Source: Galeruca laticollis
Taxonomy: Eukaryota; Arthropoda; Insecta; Coleoptera; Chrysomelidae
Assembly (NCBI GenBank): GCA_963921935.1
Contig: OY998181.1
Location: 139,213,423 to 139,277,422, forward strand
Reading direction: 5' to 3'
DNA: 64,000 nucleotides
How positions within the stretch are numbered: position 1 is the first letter of the stretch; every line of letters starts with the position of its first letter. The notes beneath the pieces are model-generated. The model saw only the letters and a program-made list of their open reading frames with translations, did not search any database and had not been told where the DNA came from. The position numbers and the translations under genes were made by a program. This document shows, piece by piece, positions 10,869 to 22,155 of this stretch.

Positions 10869-13641
10869 ATGGATTGTATTAGCATAGGCTGTTTAAATGT
10901 ACGCTCGCTTTTACCATCGCTTTCAAACGTAAAAAAATTATTACAGGAACATGAATTTGATATTCTTTTGTTGTGTGAAACTTGGCTTTATCATTACAAT
11001 AGTGATGACTTATTAAAAATAAATAATTATATGTTATACAGGGGAGATCGAAATGCATGAGGTAGGGGTTTATGCATATATGTAAAAAACTCGTATAATT
11101 GTCAATTGGCTATTAAAAATGATAATACTATTTGGGAAAAATTATTCATAAAATTAACTATAACTAAGAAAGTATTTGGCACAGGAGTAATTTACAAACC
11201 TCATGTAATAACAGATAATGCTTTCCTGAATGAATTTGAAGATTTTTTAATCTCTCTATTTCCAACTGTTAATAATTTAATTTGCTTAGGTGATTTTAAC
11301 ATAAATTATCTGTACAAGAATATAATTGTTCATAAATTTGATAATATTGTTGATAATTTTGAACTTTGTCAAGTCTTAGACGAACCGACACGACAAACAT
11401 CACTTCTGGATTATATAATAGTTGATGAAAATAGTGTGGTAGATAGAGGAGTTATTCATAATGAAGTATCAGATCATTCATTGGTGTATTGTAGAATAAA
11501 TGTTGGAAATAACAAAGAATTCAAAATGCATACATATAGGTGTTTCAAAAATTTTAATGAGGAAATATTTTATAATGACCTGGGAGATATATCATTTTTT
11601 CGTATATTTGATCAGGAGGGTATTGACGAAAAGGTATCATATTTGGTAAACTGTTTAGTTAATTTATTTGATAGACACGCACCTATAACAACTTCCAGAA
11701 TAACAAAAAACAGGGCTCCATGGTTAACTTTTGCAATAGAACTAATGATAAATGAAAGAGGAAGGGCTCTTAGAAGATATAAAAGAACACGATCAAATGA
11801 CCATTTAAACTTTTATAAAAGTTTAAGAAACTACACAAATCAAGCCATTAAAAGGGAAAAACGTGCCTATTTTTTACATCAGTTTGAAAATAGTAATTCT
11901 AATCGCCTGTGGCGGGTACTTAGATCAAATCATTTTCTTAAAGACAAAAATCGTGATATTCCTGAAGGCTTAAGAAAACCAAATGAAATTAATAATTTTT
12001 TAATAAATTCCATCACACGCGTTTCATCACCGGAAAATCTTCTCAGTTTTTATAAATCTAATAGCCTTGTTCCCGTCACCTTTACATTTAAAGAAATTGA
12101 TGATATGTTTGTTTATAACAACATATGTAGAATAAAATCAAATGCTATGGGCTGTGATGGGCTAAATGTTAAACTTATTAAATTATGTTGTCCTCTGATC
12201 GTTCCATACATTACACATATAATTCATTTCTGTTTAACCCATCAGGTAGTTCCCAATGCATGGAAGCAAGCTATTGTTAAAATGTTGCCAAAAAATCAAA
12301 ATCCATGCGAGTACAAAGATCTAAGAGGAATAAGTATTCTTCCTATGCTTTCTAAGATTCTGGAAAGGGCAATGGAACAGCAAATAAGAGAACATTTAAC
12401 AATTAATTCAACACTTCCTAGTGTTCAATCTGGTTTTCGCAAGGGTTATAGCGGCACCACAGCTTTAACGAGTCTAGTTGATGATATTATTTCTGCTATA
12501 GATGTCGGTAAATGTACAATTTTAGCATTGTTGGATTTTAGCAGAGCTTTTGACACTATAAATCATAAATTGATGCTTAACATATTACATTATATAGGAT
12601 TCTCTGAAAGTGCCATTAACCTCTTGCGTAATTATTTAAATAATCGTAAATAATGTGTCAAAATTGACTCAGATCAATCGGGATTTTTAACTTTAGATTC
12701 GGGAGTTCCTCAGGGATTCATTTTGGGACCACTAATGTTTTCTATTTATACAATGAACTTAATAACATCTTTAAAAACCTGTAAAATTCACGTATACGCA
12801 GATGATACCCAGATATACTATAGCTTTCCTCCAGTGTTCGTTGATAATGCCTGCGAAAATCTTAATCAAGAACTAACAACTTTCATAAAATTAGCGACAG
12901 ATCATTGCTTATTAATCAATTGCTCTAAATCTAATGTAATTTTGTTCGGCTCCGCTAATAACAGGGCTAAAATAGGAAACTTAATAAATATAACAGTTAA
13001 CAACGAAGAGTTAGCCTTGGTTAGTCATGCTAAGAATTTAGGTGTCATTTTGGATTCAGATTTGAGATTTGAGAAACACATCAATAAATTGATTCAACGT
13101 GCTTACAGCTCATTAAAACTGATTTATGGAAATCGTCATTTTCTCCCTCAACATGTTAAAAACTCTTTGTGAAAGTCTCGTTATATCACATTTTAATTTT
13201 GCAGATTTAGTGTATGGTCCAAATTTAACCCTCCTTTATAAAAACAAAATACAGAAAGTACAGAATTCATGTTTAAGATTAATATATGGTATTAAAAAGC
13301 GTCAGCGAATATCACATAAATTAATTGAGATAGGATGGTTGAATATGGATAACAGCAGAAAGCTTCATGCAGCTTGCCTTTTTCACAAAATCATAACCTT
13401 TGAGACTCCTACTTATTTGCACCAAAAAATTTCCTTTCGGACTGATGTTCATAATTTAAATCTAAGATTTAAGGGTCTGCTATCTCCACCTGTATTTAAT
13501 ACTGAACTATTTAGACGGTCCTTTCAATACCAAATATTTTTTATTTATAACTCCGTATGTGAAAACTTAAAAAAATGTAATATTTCAACTTTCAAAGTCA
13601 AGTTTAGAAATATATTACTTCAGAGACAATCATATAGTTAA
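10869..13641 (+). pseudogene. LINE ORF2: AP endonuclease plus reverse transcriptase
   Basis: The start MDCISIGCLNVRSLL at 10869 is preferred over the upstream GTG. Endonuclease motifs in order are LNVRSL, LLCETWL, CLGDFNIN, SLLDYIIV and SDHSLV. Reverse transcriptase motifs are YKDLRGISILPMLSKILE, SVQSGFRKGYSGTTAL, LALLDFSRAFDTINH, SGVPQGFILGPLMFSIY and the catalytic HVYADDTQIYY. The C-terminal region runs to RQSYS. Three lesions are visible: in-frame TGA at about 11058 (after GDRNA), in-frame TAA at about 12651 (after NNRK), and a frameshift near 13165-13175. Length is normal for the clade. All catalytic residues remain, so decay is modest. Confidence 0.88.
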
Positions 13642-14256
13642 TTGTTTTCTTTCCCACACATATTATGCTATACTTATTGTACCAGTATTAGTTACTCCAC
13701 TTATTCTTTCTTTTCAATTTATTTAGTTATATATGACAGACATATGTTCTCCTTTCTTTTATGGGTTGAGTGGAAGAGCATTTTCGTAATGGAACTAGGT
13801 TTCATTACAGAAAATGAACTCCGCCCTTTATTTTCAATAGGTATATACTGCCACATCATGTATCAAATTTTAAAAGAAATGTAATTTTGTTATTTGAAAA
13901 TAATAAAGGCGTTTGTTATTATTATTATTATTATTATATCTTGTGTAGGAATTTCACATTCAGGTATGTCATTAGTATCCACATTGAACGTTTTTCAAAC
14001 AAAATATTGTTGGTACAGCTAGCCTATTCAAATTTTTTCTTTCAGGGGTTTGAAACTGAGATGTTCAAAGTGATCTCCACACACTACAAAATTTATATCT
14101 CAGTTTATCGTAGGGTAAATCATTCAATGCCGGATTCCGTATTTTTAGTAACCACTGATTTCTCAAGGACTCTTGGCGTGGAAACATATAATATCCCGTG
14201 TCTGTATTAACATAAATACTATTTTTACAAGATAATACAGCATACACTTTTCTCAT

Positions 14257-15427
14257 GATAATAATGAATTCTGTAAACAAAGCAAATCATTAGTATTATC
14301 GTTTAATTTCTACTTATCTACACTTACCTTTTATGTTAAAGTCAGAACAAAATGTATATTATTATATAAAAATAAAATTATTACGATAATTAAAATTAAA
14401 CATACGAATCAAAACAAGCCAAAATAAAAGATTATCTATCTCGTAAAAAAATTGTCGACAATGACTGACAACTGACAATGCCACAGAACAATCTGACAGT
14501 GCTTGCTGTTTGCTTTGTTGCCTAACAATCGTGTCTAACTAATGTTGCGCCATCTATGATTGGTGATAATAAACTTTAACCCATATCGTAGTTTTGTAAT
14601 TACAATGTCCAGGCCCTGGTAATATCTACCAAAAAAATGAACATTTAAAAACTTGTCTTACCTTAAAACTAGAGAGCCACTCATCCATTTTAAAATGATA
14701 AAACAATTAACAAATCAAAATTTTGAAAATATCCGCCAATTAACAACACTGGGTAGCGTACTCAACTTCTCAACTGTTGACGTCGGGTGAACGCACCCAT
14801 TGATTTCAGGGATGCCAAATGTTTGTAACTCGTGAGTTGGCGCGGTTTAAAATAAGGAACAATTATTGAAAACTGCGCACTCAATATATTAGATCCAATG
14901 GGAACTCGCTTCGGGAACAAACCTATAATTGAAGACTATAAAAATATTGGAAATTATATTGGTACTGGAATTTGATTTGAAAACTTTATTCGCTACCTTA
15001 TGCATAGTCCCAACAGTAAACTTCAACAATATAAAACAAACAGTGGTGGATAAAAACTCGATTATCAAAATCGAATAGACCAAAAGATATCCGCACTTAT
15101 TCATGACAACTATTTTAATAATTAAAAGTTTGGGGAAATCGTTTTGATTCTCTCGTTTAGAAATTTTTAAATGTTTTTTAATATTGTATGTTATCTTTAT
15201 TCAACTTCCAAATGACATCAAATTAATGTCAGTTGAAATTAAAAAATTTATTTTATCACCCTATGGTAACACTTAAGCTACGGTTTCCTAGCAAAGCGTT
15301 GCCGTACTAGAGCGGCCGTAATCATTTTTATCGTCAACGGATATGACGGACGACTTAGCGGTGAAAATAGTTGTAAAGTTAGAATAGTTCGTAATAATTT
15401 TTTGCCGGGGAAAGTCGCGCTCCTGAA
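14257..15427. other. Gap with element-end-like DNA, no clear gene
   Basis: A block near 14550 (GCGCCATCTATGATTGGTGA) resembles, in the same orientation, one near 6938 (GCGCCATCTGATATTGGTGA), so both may be copies of one small repeat flanking the P-like element. A possible 9-codon first exon on the minus strand (MDEWLSSFK then GTAAGA, 14688-14662) has no identifiable continuation. The rest shows no coding signal. Confidence 0.35.
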
Positions 15428-17279
15428 ATGAATCATTTTGATATCGCGATGTTAATATTTTTGGGAGACGAAGAGTCTTCATCGGATGAAGATGCCAAAA
15501 GGTCGGAAGAATCCGAAATTTATAAAAATGGAAGAACCGAAGGCGTTTATGAAGTTTTAATATGCCGCCATCTTCAAGTCAATGATGTAAAATTCAGGGA
15601 ATATTTTCGCCTGACACCAATATTATTTGATTACGTATTAAATCACATTAAAGAAGATATTACTTGAAAACCATGTAACAGAAATAAGACTCCAATAACC
15701 CCTGAGCAAAAACTTTGTTTATTTCTAAGGTAAGTTGTAATATATAAATTTTTCAGAAAAGTTATTTACAGGAGTACATGAAGCTGTAGAACCTTCGTTT
15801 AGATAATAGTCAGAGTAATTACTCCTCTCATTAGATGTAGCAGAGGTTGGTCGGCTAAGGTCTGTACAGTTTTGCCGCTCAAAATATCTTAATTCGGCAT
15901 TTCCAACTATGGTGCCTATTCGTAATTTTAGATAAATTCGTTCCTTTTCAGGTAACTTTTTTACACTTTTCGCCATAGAAGCAAAGAAAAGATCGATCTC
16001 ATCTTGTGTGTCGGATTGTTGGCCTTTGTCTTAAGAAGTTTCAAGCGTTCCTCAGAATTTGACGAAGTTTTCTGCCTTTTTGCTATTTTGGAACTCCCAC
16101 AATTCGTTTACCTGTCTTTAATATTGTTACCCTCCTTTGAAGGTATCTCCCTTTGAGGAGCAAAAATTTCATCCTGTGTGGACTTCTCTAGGTCTTCTTG
16201 TGAAAAATTGTCTGGGTCAGCGATGTTGGTATTTTCTTCCAAACTCCCAATATTGGCGACAGTGCTGAATTAAAAAAAACAATGTATATAATAGTAATAA
16301 TTTATGGAAATTTTAGATTTTACCTTCTCTTTATGGAGCAGTAGCTATCCAAGAATGAGAGTAGTTCAGCTCTTTTTTTTGCAGCTTCACCGGGAGAACC
16401 AGTTCCTGGTTTTCTCTTTCGTCTGACGTAGTAGTCCCGCACATAAGCCCACCTTTTACTGCTCTCGGTGTCTACAAAATAAAGTTCATTTACTTCAGAG
16501 TTTTGTACAATAAAACAAAAAAGTGCATAGTCTTTTTAAGCCAAAGCTTTGTCTTATATTAGAGTCGAGTGTACAAATCTAAGTTCGCTTTATTTTTTAG
16601 GTATCTTGCAACAGGGGAATCCTTCAGATCATTAGCTTTTCAGTTCAGAATATGTCATTCATGGATAAGCTTTATGATCAAACATGTGGCCGCCAGCATA
16701 GTCAGGAGACTACTGAATGTGGTAATACCGTCTCCAACAATGGATCAATTAAAAAAAATGCAACTACGTGGGTGCCATAGATGGCAAACACATAAGAATA
16801 AAATCACATAAAAACAGTGGATCTGTTTTTTTAATTATTAAGAATTTTATTCCATTGTTATGCTAGCAATTGTTGATGCAGATTGCAAGTTTATAGCGAT
16901 AGATATCGGTTCTTATGGTAGAGAAGGGTATGCTGGAATTTTCTTGAAAACTCAATTTGGAAGGAAAATTCAGAATAATGACTTCCATATACCCCCTCCG
17001 CAAATACTTCCAGGTACAGATATTAGCCTACCGTACGTCATTCTTGGAGACGAAGCTTTTGCACTACATGAAAATTTGATGAAACCATACCTTAGAAGAC
17101 AATCATTAATTGATCACTCTAAAGCCATATATAGCTATAGACTATCTCGCGCAAGACGAACAACTGAGAACTCCTTTGGAATACTCTGTGCATATTTCAG
17201 AATTTTGTTCCAGCCCATTGCAACGACACCGGAAACTACCGATAAACTAGTCAGTGTCGGACGGTGCTTTTTAGAAAAT
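15428..17279 (+). pseudogene. Harbinger-2 transposase, two exons, decayed
   Basis: Exon 1 (15428-15729) begins MNHFDIAMLIFLGDEESS and includes FREYFRLTPILFDYVLNHI, the Harbinger N-terminal signature, with a TGA at 15665 and donor AAG|GTAAGT. Exon 2 starts at 16601 after TTTTTTAG with YLATGESFRSLAFQFRI; the splice restores a codon across the junction (R|YLATG). The catalytic Asp region GAIDGKHIRIKSHKN is present at about 16770 in another frame. ILGDEAFAL (second Asp) and RARRTTENSFGIL (Glu) follow. Between MDQLKK and the GAIDGKH region about 20 expected residues are missing, so there is a deletion as well as frameshifts. The 3' end is cut by the next Harbinger piece near 17280. Confidence 0.85.
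15725..16471 (-). pseudogene. Harbinger-2 MADF/BESS partner gene, inside the transposase intron
   Basis: Exon 16471-16324 (acceptor TTTTGTAG, donor AAG|GTAAAA) holds the second half of a MADF domain: KRWAYVRDYYVRRKRKPGTG then AAKKRAELLSFLD. Exon 16264-15725 (acceptor TTTAATTCAG) begins with the acidic EENTNIADPDNFSQED and ends in a BESS motif, DEIDLFFASMAKSVKKLPEK. Its TAG stop (15725-15727) falls within the last codons of transposase exon 1, a few bases before that exon's donor. A frameshift lies near 16010. The first MADF exon is not found and may have been lost with the deleted 3' part of the element. Confidence 0.78.
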
Positions 17280-17562
17280 GGACATTGAAGAGTGCGTTAT
17301 GTTGTGGCATATTTTATACAAAAAGAAAAAAATTAAAAGGAGACGAACTGTGTGAGTTCATCCTATAGTAGAATTAAGAGAAACTAAAGGAATTTATAAC
17401 TTACTTCGCCAATATTTACTACAAGATCGAATAAAGTTTTTTAATTATTATCGAAATCGTTTGAAGAACTTCATAATATTTTGAAAAGTGAAATAATCAA
17501 GATGGATACTAAACTGCGTAGGATCATACCATCAAAAGAACGGCTTTCTTTGACATTAAGGT
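17280..17562 (+). pseudogene. Harbinger-3 transposase, first exon only
   Basis: The exon reads HILYKKKKIKRRRTV, then a TGA where Trp is expected before VHPIVELRETKG, then FFNYYRN and MDTKLRRIIPSKERLSLTLR, ending at donor AAG|GTAAGA. This is the standard N-terminal layout RRxxWVHPI...FFNYFRM...ERLALTLR of HARBI1-like proteins. A frameshift lies near 17460. No second exon follows. The sequence directly abuts Harbinger-2, so one truncates the other. Confidence 0.75.
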
Positions 17563-18549
17563 AAGAAGAAAGTAATAGTAACGATTTCCGTATTCTCTAT
17601 ATTTATTTACATGTATTAATACAAAAGAGAAGTATATATTGTTTATTATAAACATTAATTTTCTGTCTGGTCTTGATAGTCAGTAAGGTCCACAAGGATC
17701 CATCCGTTGAGACGTCAGGTGAATCAGCAGAATAGGAAGACTGGAGTGGAGTGGTGATGTATTTATTTTGTTGTGATTCGTTTGTTGAGAGTTTTCTTTT
17801 TTGTACACACTTATATAATTAATATATGTATTAGATTAATTTTTTTTTTACTATTACACATAAATAATTGTGAAATCCTAACCCTAAAAAGTTGAAGTGT
17901 TTAATTGTGTATTTAGAAGAATTTTCATAAAAAATCTACATATTTCATTTTATTGTGTATTGGACAACAGTAATTAATCGGCTTTATAAATTTCCCTAAG
18001 CAACTAATATATTTTAGTTTCTATATGTATATCCCATATACAAGAATTCGGTTCTACCAAACTTATAAATTTGTCGATATCAAAAACCTCACGCTCTTTG
18101 GTACAATAGATACAGTATCCTAGTCTGAAAGGGCTCTAATAGGACGTAAGACACAAAACCAAAATTTTACAGTAGGTTTAAAAAACTTTATATTTTTATA
18201 ACATATCAATAAATATTTGAGCTGATTTATTTTTAGGTTAAGTAGAGGTATGTTTTATTCAAACAACCTTTTTTAGGCTCATTTTTAGAAAAAATAAAGT
18301 AAAAATATGGCCTACGCCATATTATAATGATAACTTATGTGGGATGCGACTAATCTTGATCTTAAGTTTTTCTTTAGTTTTCTTATTTGTTGTCTTGTAC
18401 TGTGGGATAAGACAAATTAAAAACAAAATATTGAAAAACTAGTTATTATGTAAAAAATGGTTTGTATAAAAATAAACTTAATCTTATGAAAAATTAGAGG
18501 AAACAAAATTTTTTATTCTGCTAGGCATCAAAAATGTAAAACATAAATC
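17563..18549. other. AT-rich gap, nothing recognised
   Basis: No exon, inverted repeat or transposon motif could be supported. It may be intron and UTR of the flanking Harbinger and Sola-like fragments. Confidence 0.4.
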
Positions 18550-19480
18550 TAGAACTAATTTTTTAATCTGAATTTCTTTTTCGTTTCTTCGTTGTTTTTC
18601 CCTTCTTGATTCTGTCCATTTGTTTTTTTGTATTACTTGATTCCGTTAATGTGTATATACTTCTATTTGTAATAGTATATTGATTCCCGATTTTGTTCCT
18701 ATTCTTTTCAGTTTTTTCATTTGTACTGTTTTTAGTTTTGGCTTCAGTTATTTTGACTTCAGTTATTTTGGCTTTTTTATTACCATTTGTTATAGTTTCA
18801 TTCTCCTCAGTCTCATTTTCCTTTGCCAAAGTTTCAGTATTTTTTGGTTCCTTTGGATCCTCCTTACATTGAATTGAATCATAAAATGAAAAGTATCTTC
18901 TGGTAATACCTTTTTAGGTCGTTGCAAATCAAGCCATTTTTTCTTATTAATTTTCAACCTTTCCCTGTATAAAGGTTTTGGGTCGCAGTTGTCGAGATTA
19001 ATCATTTTTTATCTTTGTGGTAATGGTAAAAATGAATGGTCATAATTTGTTTAATAAACAATTTCTCCCGTGAGAGTGTATTTTAAACACTTTAGGTCTG
19101 ATACTTTTAACTCATTTTTGAGTTTTCCTGGACGAATTGATGGATATCTGAATAGCTCCGGCTCATCATAATTTAAAAAATTAGTATTATCTAGATATTC
19201 TACTTCAAAAGGTATTTTTTCTGGCTTCTTTGATTACTCCAATATAATCTGTTGGAAGAAAAATATCTCTTCCTTTTAAACTTCTTTCGAGCAAGCTATG
19301 GGTTGAGTCACACTCCATTTGAGTGTGACCCTTCTCCAAAAACTTTTGTTCAATTTCCACCTTACTTTTTGAGGCGAGAGGAGATAATGCATTCTTATTT
19401 TGATAGCCACAGCTATCGTTATACAAAACAATGGGCTTGGGATTAGATGGTAGAATATCCTGTAGAAAATTTATGATGCA
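18550..19480 (-). pseudogene. Sola-like transposase, C-terminal fragment
   Basis: The 5' border is about 19480. It reads FLQDILPSNPKPIVLYND (a putative catalytic Asp block followed by SCGYQNKN), then QKFLEKGHTQMECDSTHS, the strongest family signature, shared with the gene at 53852. After a shift near 19205 it continues YDEPELFRYPSIRPG, VSDLKCLKYTLTGEIVY and, from 19005, DPKPLYRERLKINKKKWLDL, ending in a Lys/Glu/Thr-rich tail at 18563. Stops occur near 19045 and 19010. The family looks like an RNase-H-fold transposase common in insects; the superfamily name is tentative. The whole N-terminal half is missing. Confidence 0.6.
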
Positions 19481-19691
19481 GGATACGAAAATGAAACAAC
19501 ATAAAGCAGGGCGCTCATGGAATCGGATCGGAAAGGATCGGCGCGGTACCGCTCAGACTGGCAAAGTCCAGCTTCCGCTCACCAGATCGGCGTGCTTCAG
19601 TCCGCAAAGAATCTTTGTGCCGACTAGTAGTAAATTTATTTTAGTTGTGTAAAAGACATATTTACATTGTGTATCCTATTTGAGTTAAAAG

Positions 19692-19965
19692 ATGACCTCT
19701 TCATCGTCCGACGAAGACGATGTGATCGCTTTGGCGTGCCTTGAACTAGAGAGACGAAACAGGAGGTTTTGGATCCATGAAATTAATCTGAAACGAGATA
19801 CATTTGGAGAGTTTCGATATCTGTTTCCTGATTTATTAAGAGATGACCAGAAATTTTTTCAATATTTTAGAATGTCACAGGAAAAGTTTTTTGAGTTGGT
19901 TAAATTATTGCCTTTAAAACAGCAGGATATAAATTTTCGAAGACCAATTTTTGGTTGTTTTTTAC
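19692..19965 (+). pseudogene. Harbinger-4 transposase, 5' exon fragment
   Basis: It starts MTSSSSDEDDVIALACLE and continues RRFWIHEINLKRDTFGEF, LLRDDQKFFQYFRMSQEKFF and QQDINFRRPI. This is the typical start of HARBI1-like transposases (acidic leader, RRxWxHxIN, FxxYFRMS). The match ends after RRPI at about 19960, after which unrelated sequence follows. The preceding 190 bases are GC-rich and may include the element's left end, but no inverted repeat could be assigned. Confidence 0.75.
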
Positions 19966-20494
19966 AAGGAGTTGAATCTGCTCAAAGTCACCAAACCGCA
20001 TGAACTCTCACTTCCTCGGTCCTGTGGCTGTGAACATATCCAGGCACTTATCACGTGTACTAAGGTTAGCACCGACTAAAAGAGGACAACGCCTGTTGGT
20101 GGTAAGTTTAATTATATCAAGAGGTTTCTTTAAAAAAATCATCCAAGTCCAGTCTCTCACTCTGGAAATTTTAGATTCCGAAACTGCCAACTTCACAGCC
20201 TGTTACGCTCTGAGTAGCAATATTTTTAACAACCTTCAAAGAGGGAAATGACAAGTCCCACCCCCTGTCAAGTTTGTCAGTCCCGACAGAGGGAGAAACC
20301 CCCCACCGACCTCCCCGAAATGCTGTTTGTTCAAGTATGGTACTCTCCATGCCTGGTGTTATTTGATTAAAAATGTTTTGCCATTTCTTTATGTAAGTAC
20401 GTTATAGTGTGAAAATATGTTTATAGCGGAGTTAGTTGCTAGTACCATGCCCGCGAAGAAACGCAACAATTTCTCCACAGACCTAATACAACAC
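19966..20494. other. Junction DNA between Harbinger-4 and a Penelope-like end
   Basis: The region includes a C-rich stretch (CCCCCCACCGACC near 20300). A short plus-strand reading frame begins MPAKKRNNFSTDLIQHL at about 20448. Neither is assigned. It may be 3' UTR or terminal repeat of the Penelope-like element. Confidence 0.3.
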
Positions 20495-21290
20495 CTAACT
20501 AAGGGAAGAATCGTCACTGCTAGTTGGGTTAACATTTGTAGAATGTAGCAAATATGTGTAAATCTTTCTTATGTCATCGATGTCAGACTTTTTGTTAATT
20601 GTTAGGTCATTGACTTGAATGTGGTACATTTCTAAGAATTTACGTTTATTTCTATTTCTTTCTACTTTTAAAATTTCACAATTTCCAAAATCTACGTGAT
20701 GTGTCTCATCTATTATGTGTTCTGTACGCGCACATTTTCTTTTCCCTAACTTACTATCGCTCTTATGTTGTACCAAACGATTTTTTAAATTTTGTGAGGT
20801 TTCACCTATATACTTCTTCCTACAATTCGTACAGGGTATTTGATAAACCACGTTTGTACGTTGGAGGGTCTCATCTTTGTGTTTATGTTTAGTGAAAAAT
20901 TGGTTTAAATGTTGGGCTGATTTTTGTGCAATTTTTACTATGGAAATATCTTTGAAATGTTTATTGACTTTATCTGAGATTTCACCAAGATATGGTATTG
21001 ATCCGAACACAACATTAGGTTGGGTTTCCCTTCCTGTGTGATTCCCATCTCTACTGAATCCCCCAAGGACAGTTCGATCACTCTGAGTGTTGAAAATTAA
21101 TTTTTTCAAAATATGTGGTGGGTAGCTATTTTTTAATAAAGCATCATATAAATCCCTATAATTTTATTGTAAAAATGATGGGTGTGAGATGTTATTAATT
21201 CTATTTTTAAGTCCTAAAAACAAGTTAATTTTCATTTTATATGGATGATTCGAAATGTGTGTTGCAGAAGGTGGACTACAATTCGAATAT
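20495..21290 (-). pseudogene. Penelope-like element 1: linker and GIY-YIG endonuclease
   Basis: Penelope-like elements encode a reverse transcriptase fused to a GIY-YIG nuclease. Only the C-terminal part remains. From about 21290 the linker reads LGLKNRINNISHPSF and, after a stop, SYPPHILKKLIF. The endonuclease reads VYQIPCTNCRKKYIGETSQN, with KNRLVQHKSDSK and the late conserved HVDFGNCEILKVERN, then KRKFLEMYHI. The Cys pair in PCTNC and the YIGET core are standard. The stop at 20495 follows a Ser-rich tail. The reverse transcriptase is absent, consistent with 5' truncation on insertion. Confidence 0.88.
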
Positions 21291-21861
21291 CTAATGTAAA
21301 TAATATTAATTAGTTAATTGTTATTTTTATAAATTGTTTTCATTAAATTGTTATTACATTTATTTTTATAGTTCCTTTAATCTTTAAGGCTTTTTTGATT
21401 AATTTAACAAAAATAAAAAATAAACTGATATTTTCTTGATTACTTACGAACCGATTTTATTTTTGAAAAATTTGTTGAATAGACGATGGAAGACCACATC
21501 TAAAATTATAAAAAAATGTACATGGTGCAATTAAAAAATTTAAAGTTAGGGGTTTTTACTAAGGGATGAATATTTAGGGGATGATTTTTTACGCCATATT
21601 AAAGTGTATTAGAAATGGAATAGATCAGTTTTTGCCCATTCGAAAATATGTATTGGTTTAAGAGAAATAGCCTGGATAAATTAGTCTGGGACACCCTGTA
21701 TATATCGCTTATTACTTTTCTGGGACTTGACGCTAGTTGACATGTTTTACGACATGTTTTATCTGTTTATGTAAAATATTTTTAGATCAAAAATTCTTAT
21801 CATCCATTAGAACTTAATTTTTACTCAATATCTTATCATTTAGAGTTTGACATATGTAAAT
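21291..21861. other. AT-rich gap, nothing recognised
   Basis: No supported gene or repeat. It is low-complexity AT-rich DNA between a Penelope-like end and a BESS exon. Confidence 0.4.
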
Positions 21862-22155
21862 TTAGCTGCAGAAAAAGTATGTACAAAACAATTGTTTGAG
21901 TTTTACAATATTGTCTGTACATTTAATACATTTTGCTACTTGTATATAAGATACTACATACTTGTAGATAAAACCTAATTTATGTCCAGACGTCATTCTG
22001 TATCGTACACTAATTTCATAATGTCTATTTCTAATAAACATCTCTCTGTATGGCAGTTTACTCAAACTCTCACCTAATCTAATTAAAAACCCATCAACTC
22101 CATCAAGCTTTTCTGGGGATACTGATAACAAGCAGGTAATTTCCTTCTCGAGATC
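21862..22155 (-). pseudogene. BESS-motif exon of a MADF-type partner gene
   Basis: The frame reads DEADLEKEITCLLSVSPEKL, then VDGFLIRLGESLSKLPYRE, which matches the BESS pattern (Asp, hydrophobic, F-hydrophobic, S-L...L-P) seen in Harbinger partner genes. It is likely the last exon of such a gene. No MADF domain or transposase copy is found next to it. The acceptor is not clear. It may belong to an otherwise lost Harbinger copy or to another MADF gene. Confidence 0.5.

Larger units (their letters stand above)
9800..13938 (+). mobile_element. Non-LTR retrotransposon (CR1/L2/Daphne-like), near full length
   Basis: The layout is 5' region, ORF1 (9849-10507), about 350 bases of spacer, ORF2 with endonuclease and reverse transcriptase (10869-13641), about 270 bases of 3' UTR, and a (TTA)n tail at 13915-13938. 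A short microsatellite tail rather than poly(A) is typical of CR1/L2-group elements. Both flanks are pieces of the same P-like gene, so it inserted into that element. The 5' boundary is approximate and no target duplication is visible. Confidence 0.85.
7535..14256 (-). pseudogene. P-element-like (THAP9-type) transposase 1, interrupted by a LINE
   Basis: This is a P-superfamily transposase gene read right to left. Exon 1 (14256 to about 13940) is a THAP zinc finger: MRKVYAVLSCKN, FPRQESLRNQW, then, after single-base shifts, CGDHFEHLSF and LNRLAVPTIF. The first zinc-binding Cys is Tyr here. Exon 9688-9600 and exon 9508-7535 follow with matching phases. Exon 3 shows WTKEEKALFLALYKSAPKGY, FFDEIYLMPNISYN (first catalytic Asp), ISDQGSANVAAV (second), and the family signature RCLNQDPLEIFFGIIRG. 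The C-terminus runs to a stop at 7535 only after a frameshift near 7690. Further damage: stops near 9255, 8947 and 8522, and shifts near 8945 and 8270. A LINE sits between exon 1 and exon 2. The product would bind terminal repeats through the THAP finger; this copy cannot be functional. Confidence 0.85.

Noticed and set aside
13642..14210. Plus-strand frames after the LINE RT
   Set aside because: The first is LINE 3' UTR, the second crosses the (TTA)n tail into the antisense THAP exon.
14889..15104. Minus-strand 71-codon frame
   Set aside because: No recognisable motif, AT-rich composition, no splice signals linking it to neighbours.
19252..19652. Plus-strand frames over the Sola-like C-terminus and beyond
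   Set aside because: Antisense shadows of the minus-strand fragment and its GC-rich flank.
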